NCBI GenBank assembly: GCA_023386835.1
Contig: JAEWIY010000024.1
Span: forward strand, 1-15,140
Origin: Verrucomicrobiota bacterium
Lineage (GTDB): Bacteria; Verrucomicrobiota; Verrucomicrobiia; Opitutales; Opitutaceae
DNA length: 15,140 bases
Direction of reading: 5' to 3'
Shown here piece by piece: positions 13,825-15,140 of this stretch. Position 1 is the first letter of the stretch; the number at the start of each line of letters is the position of its first letter. Position numbers and translations under genes: made by a program. The notes beneath the pieces are model-generated. The model was not told where the DNA came from, did not search any database, and saw only the letters and a program-made list of their open reading frames with translations.

Positions 13825-14952
13825 TCAAGCGGCCGCAAACACCTCCCGCATCGCTTGTTCGTGCCGGCGCATCTCGTCGTCCGTGCCGATGCTGGTCCGA
13901 CACCAATCCAGGTAAGGCTCCACGGGCGCGTGCGGCCAATTGACCAGGAAACCACGTACCTCCATCCGCGCCTGGTAATCCGTCACGGGCCGCCGCACTT
14001 CGTGAAAGACAAAATTTCCGTGCGACGGGGTGTAGCGCAGCCCGAGTTCGTCGAGCAACGCGCAGAATCGCGCCCGGCCCGCCCGGATCTTCCCCAACGT
14101 CCAGGCGTGAAAGCTCTGATCAAACAGGCTTTCCCGCGCGGCGATGACGCCGAGGTAGTTCAAACTCGACATCTGCCACCGCTGCAACGTCTCCAGCAGC
14201 CGGGGCGGCGCCACGGCATAACCGATCCGGTGCCCGGCCAGCCCGTGCATCTTCGAGAACGAGCGCACCACGATCAGCGGCAACCCTTCCTGAATGAGCC
14301 GAACCTGGGTATCGGCCGGGAAACTGTCTTGTAATTCCAGATACACCTCGTCCACCACGACAGGAGCGCGCGGACACACCGCCCGACAGAAGGCCTCGAG
14401 CTCCGCTGAATTCACCGCGGTGCCCGTCGGGTTGTCGGGATTGCACACATACACGAGCTGCGTCTTCGAACCCACCGCGCGCTCCAGCGCCGGAAGGTCG
14501 TGCTGCATGGTCTCACGCCGATGCGGCACCCACCGCATGATGGCTCCGCGCTTGGCGGCATAGTCCGTGAGTTGGAAATAGGTCGGTGTCGTCGCCACCA
14601 CTTCACCGCCGGGTGTGAGAAAAGCTGCCGCAGCGAGCGCCAGCACCTCGTCGGCCCCATTGCCCAACAGGATATGATCGATCGGCACCTGCTCGCGTCG
14701 CGCGATCAACTCCTTCAACACGTATTCTTCGCGGAAAGGATAACGACACGACTCCGGCGCGGCGCGCAGGATCCGTCGCACGACATCAGGCGAAGGGCCG
14801 AACGGGTTTTCGTTGCCCGCCAGGTTAATGTGTTTCCCTTCTGGAGGCGGCCGCTCCAAATCCTGAGCCCAGCCCGTCGCCCGGACGCTCATCCCGCCGG
14901 CGGCCACCACCAGCGAGCGCAACCACGCGCGTCTCGACCAGAATCCGATCAT
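13825..14952 (-). CDS. Tat-exported HisC-like aminotransferase
   Basis: A fold-type I PLP aminotransferase of 375 residues, closest in motifs to histidinol-phosphate aminotransferase (HisC): NENPFGPSP (47-55), GNGADEVL (98-104), CNPDNPTG (Asn174), VVVDEVY (Asp201), RSFSKMHGLAGHRIGY with PLP lysine Lys234, and a late substrate arginine in CRTSIGT (Arg352). Unlike a biosynthetic HisC it begins with a twin-arginine signal: SRRAWLR, then a hydrophobic stretch (SLVVAAGGMSV) and a possible cleavage site after Ala29 (GWA-Q). Tat export would fit a protein that binds PLP before crossing the membrane. Its periplasmic substrate is unknown; a role in histidine synthesis is unlikely if it is exported. 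The ATG at 14952 has a good ribosome-binding site. Confidence 0.88.
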   Translation of the reverse strand: MIGFWSRRAWLRSLVVAAGGMSVRATGWAQDLERPPPEGKHINLAGNENPFGPSPDVVRRILRAAPESCRYPFREEYVLKELIARREQVPIDHILLGNGADEVLALAAAAFLTPGGEVVATTPTYFQLTDYAAKRGAIMRWVPHRRETMQHDLPALERAVGSKTQLVYVCNPDNPTGTAVNSAELEAFCRAVCPRAPVVVDEVYLELQDSFPADTQVRLIQEGLPLIVVRSFSKMHGLAGHRIGYAVAPPRLLETLQRWQMSSLNYLGVIAARESLFDQSFHAWTLGKIRAGRARFCALLDELGLRYTPSHGNFVFHEVRRPVTDYQARMEVRGFLVNWPHAPVEPYLDWCRTSIGTDDEMRRHEQAMREVFAAA

Positions 14953-15056
14953 TGCGACGCCTCCCGCTCCTCGGACGCTCGCGGCGGAGTCCCTTGCATC
15001 GTTGTCGGGTCAAAGTCGCGTGGAGCTTCCGGCCGCGAAGCCAGTGGAAAACACAT
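14949..15056 (-). CDS. Possible 35-residue ORF overlapping the aminotransferase start
   Basis: ATG 15056 opens a 35-codon frame (protein begins MCFPLASRPEAPRDFDPTTM) whose TGA overlaps the next gene's ATG as ATGA, a pattern of coupled genes. Against it: no ribosome-binding site, an in-frame TAA only 4 codons upstream, and no recognisable family. It may be a small leader, the end of a gene cut off by an error in the poor-quality sequence just upstream, or chance. Confidence 0.25.
   Translation of the reverse strand: MCFPLASRPEAPRDFDPTTMQGTPPRASEEREASQ
14960..14965 (-). promoter_or_regulatory. Shine-Dalgarno of the aminotransferase gene
   Basis: GGGAGG on the minus strand, 7 bases before the ATG. 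It is the clearest ribosome-binding site in the window and fixes the start that carries the Tat signal. Confidence 0.7.
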
Positions 15057-15088
15057 GCGCGAGACTTAGCAGTGTTCGCGCCAGCAGC

Positions 15089-15118
15089 GGGGGGGGCGGG
15101 CGCCCCCCCCCCCCCCCC
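15089..15118. other. G8 and C16 homopolymers at the window end
   Basis: G8 (15089-15096) and GGG are followed closely by C16 (15103-15118). No comparable run exists elsewhere in the window. It most likely marks a failing read end or a mis-assembled contig edge, so sequence after about 15085 should not be trusted. Confidence 0.6.
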
Positions 15119-15140
15119 GCGCAGAAGAACGCCCCCCGCC

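Noticed and set aside
13405..14334. 309-codon plus-strand frame opposite desulfurase and aminotransferase
   Set aside because: It crosses two intact genes on the other strand and shows no motif.
15089..15118. G/C homopolymers as a G-quadruplex or regulatory element
   Set aside because: They sit at the window end with nothing similar elsewhere; a sequencing or assembly fault explains them more simply.

Overview
The window is GC-rich, densely packed bacterial chromosome with strongly G/C-biased third codon positions. Nine complete recognisable protein genes, one small unrecognised gene and one truncated gene fill almost all of it. No rRNA, tRNA, CRISPR array, transposase or phage gene was seen. 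Gene content and style (a large patatin-family lipase, a bacteroidete-like cysteine insertion in ferrochelatase, poor Shine-Dalgarno sequences, a Tat-exported HisC-like aminotransferase, short repeats between genes) suggest Verrucomicrobiota, perhaps near the Opitutales. That assignment is inference from protein flavour, not from a search.

Layout. Positions 1-819 (+) hold the C-terminal part of a patatin-like phospholipase, facing gpmI (891-2474, -), the cofactor-independent phosphoglycerate mutase. A small unrecognised gene (2615-2932, +) diverges from gpmI and converges on oxyR (2981-3883, -). oxyR is divergent from katA (3957-5450, +); hemH (5657-6742, +) and a PAS-containing hybrid histidine kinase (6919-9579, +) follow. 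From 9763 to the end everything is on the minus strand, read right to left: a Tat-exported HisC-like aminotransferase (13825-14952), a cysteine desulfurase (12598-13749), recF (11415-12521), a TauE/SafE-family permease (10684-11418) overlapping recF by 4 bp, and ruvC (9763-10401).

How genes work together. oxyR, katA and hemH form a peroxide/heme group: a peroxide sensor with both redox cysteines, the heme catalase it probably controls, and the enzyme that inserts iron into porphyrin. The minus-strand group mixes recombination repair (RecF, RuvC) with sulfur chemistry (cysteine desulfurase, TauE/SafE permease).

The most unusual feature is non-coding. Short degenerate repeats of about seven bases, purine-rich on the strand of the gene they follow, sit directly behind the kinase, ruvC and permease genes. 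In the kinase and ruvC genes the stop codon lies inside an identical AAGTAGGAA unit. A related GGGAGCA heptad array lies upstream of ruvC, and a trace of it lies inside the ruvC N-terminal extension. The right end of the window ends in G and C homopolymers that look like a low-quality contig end.
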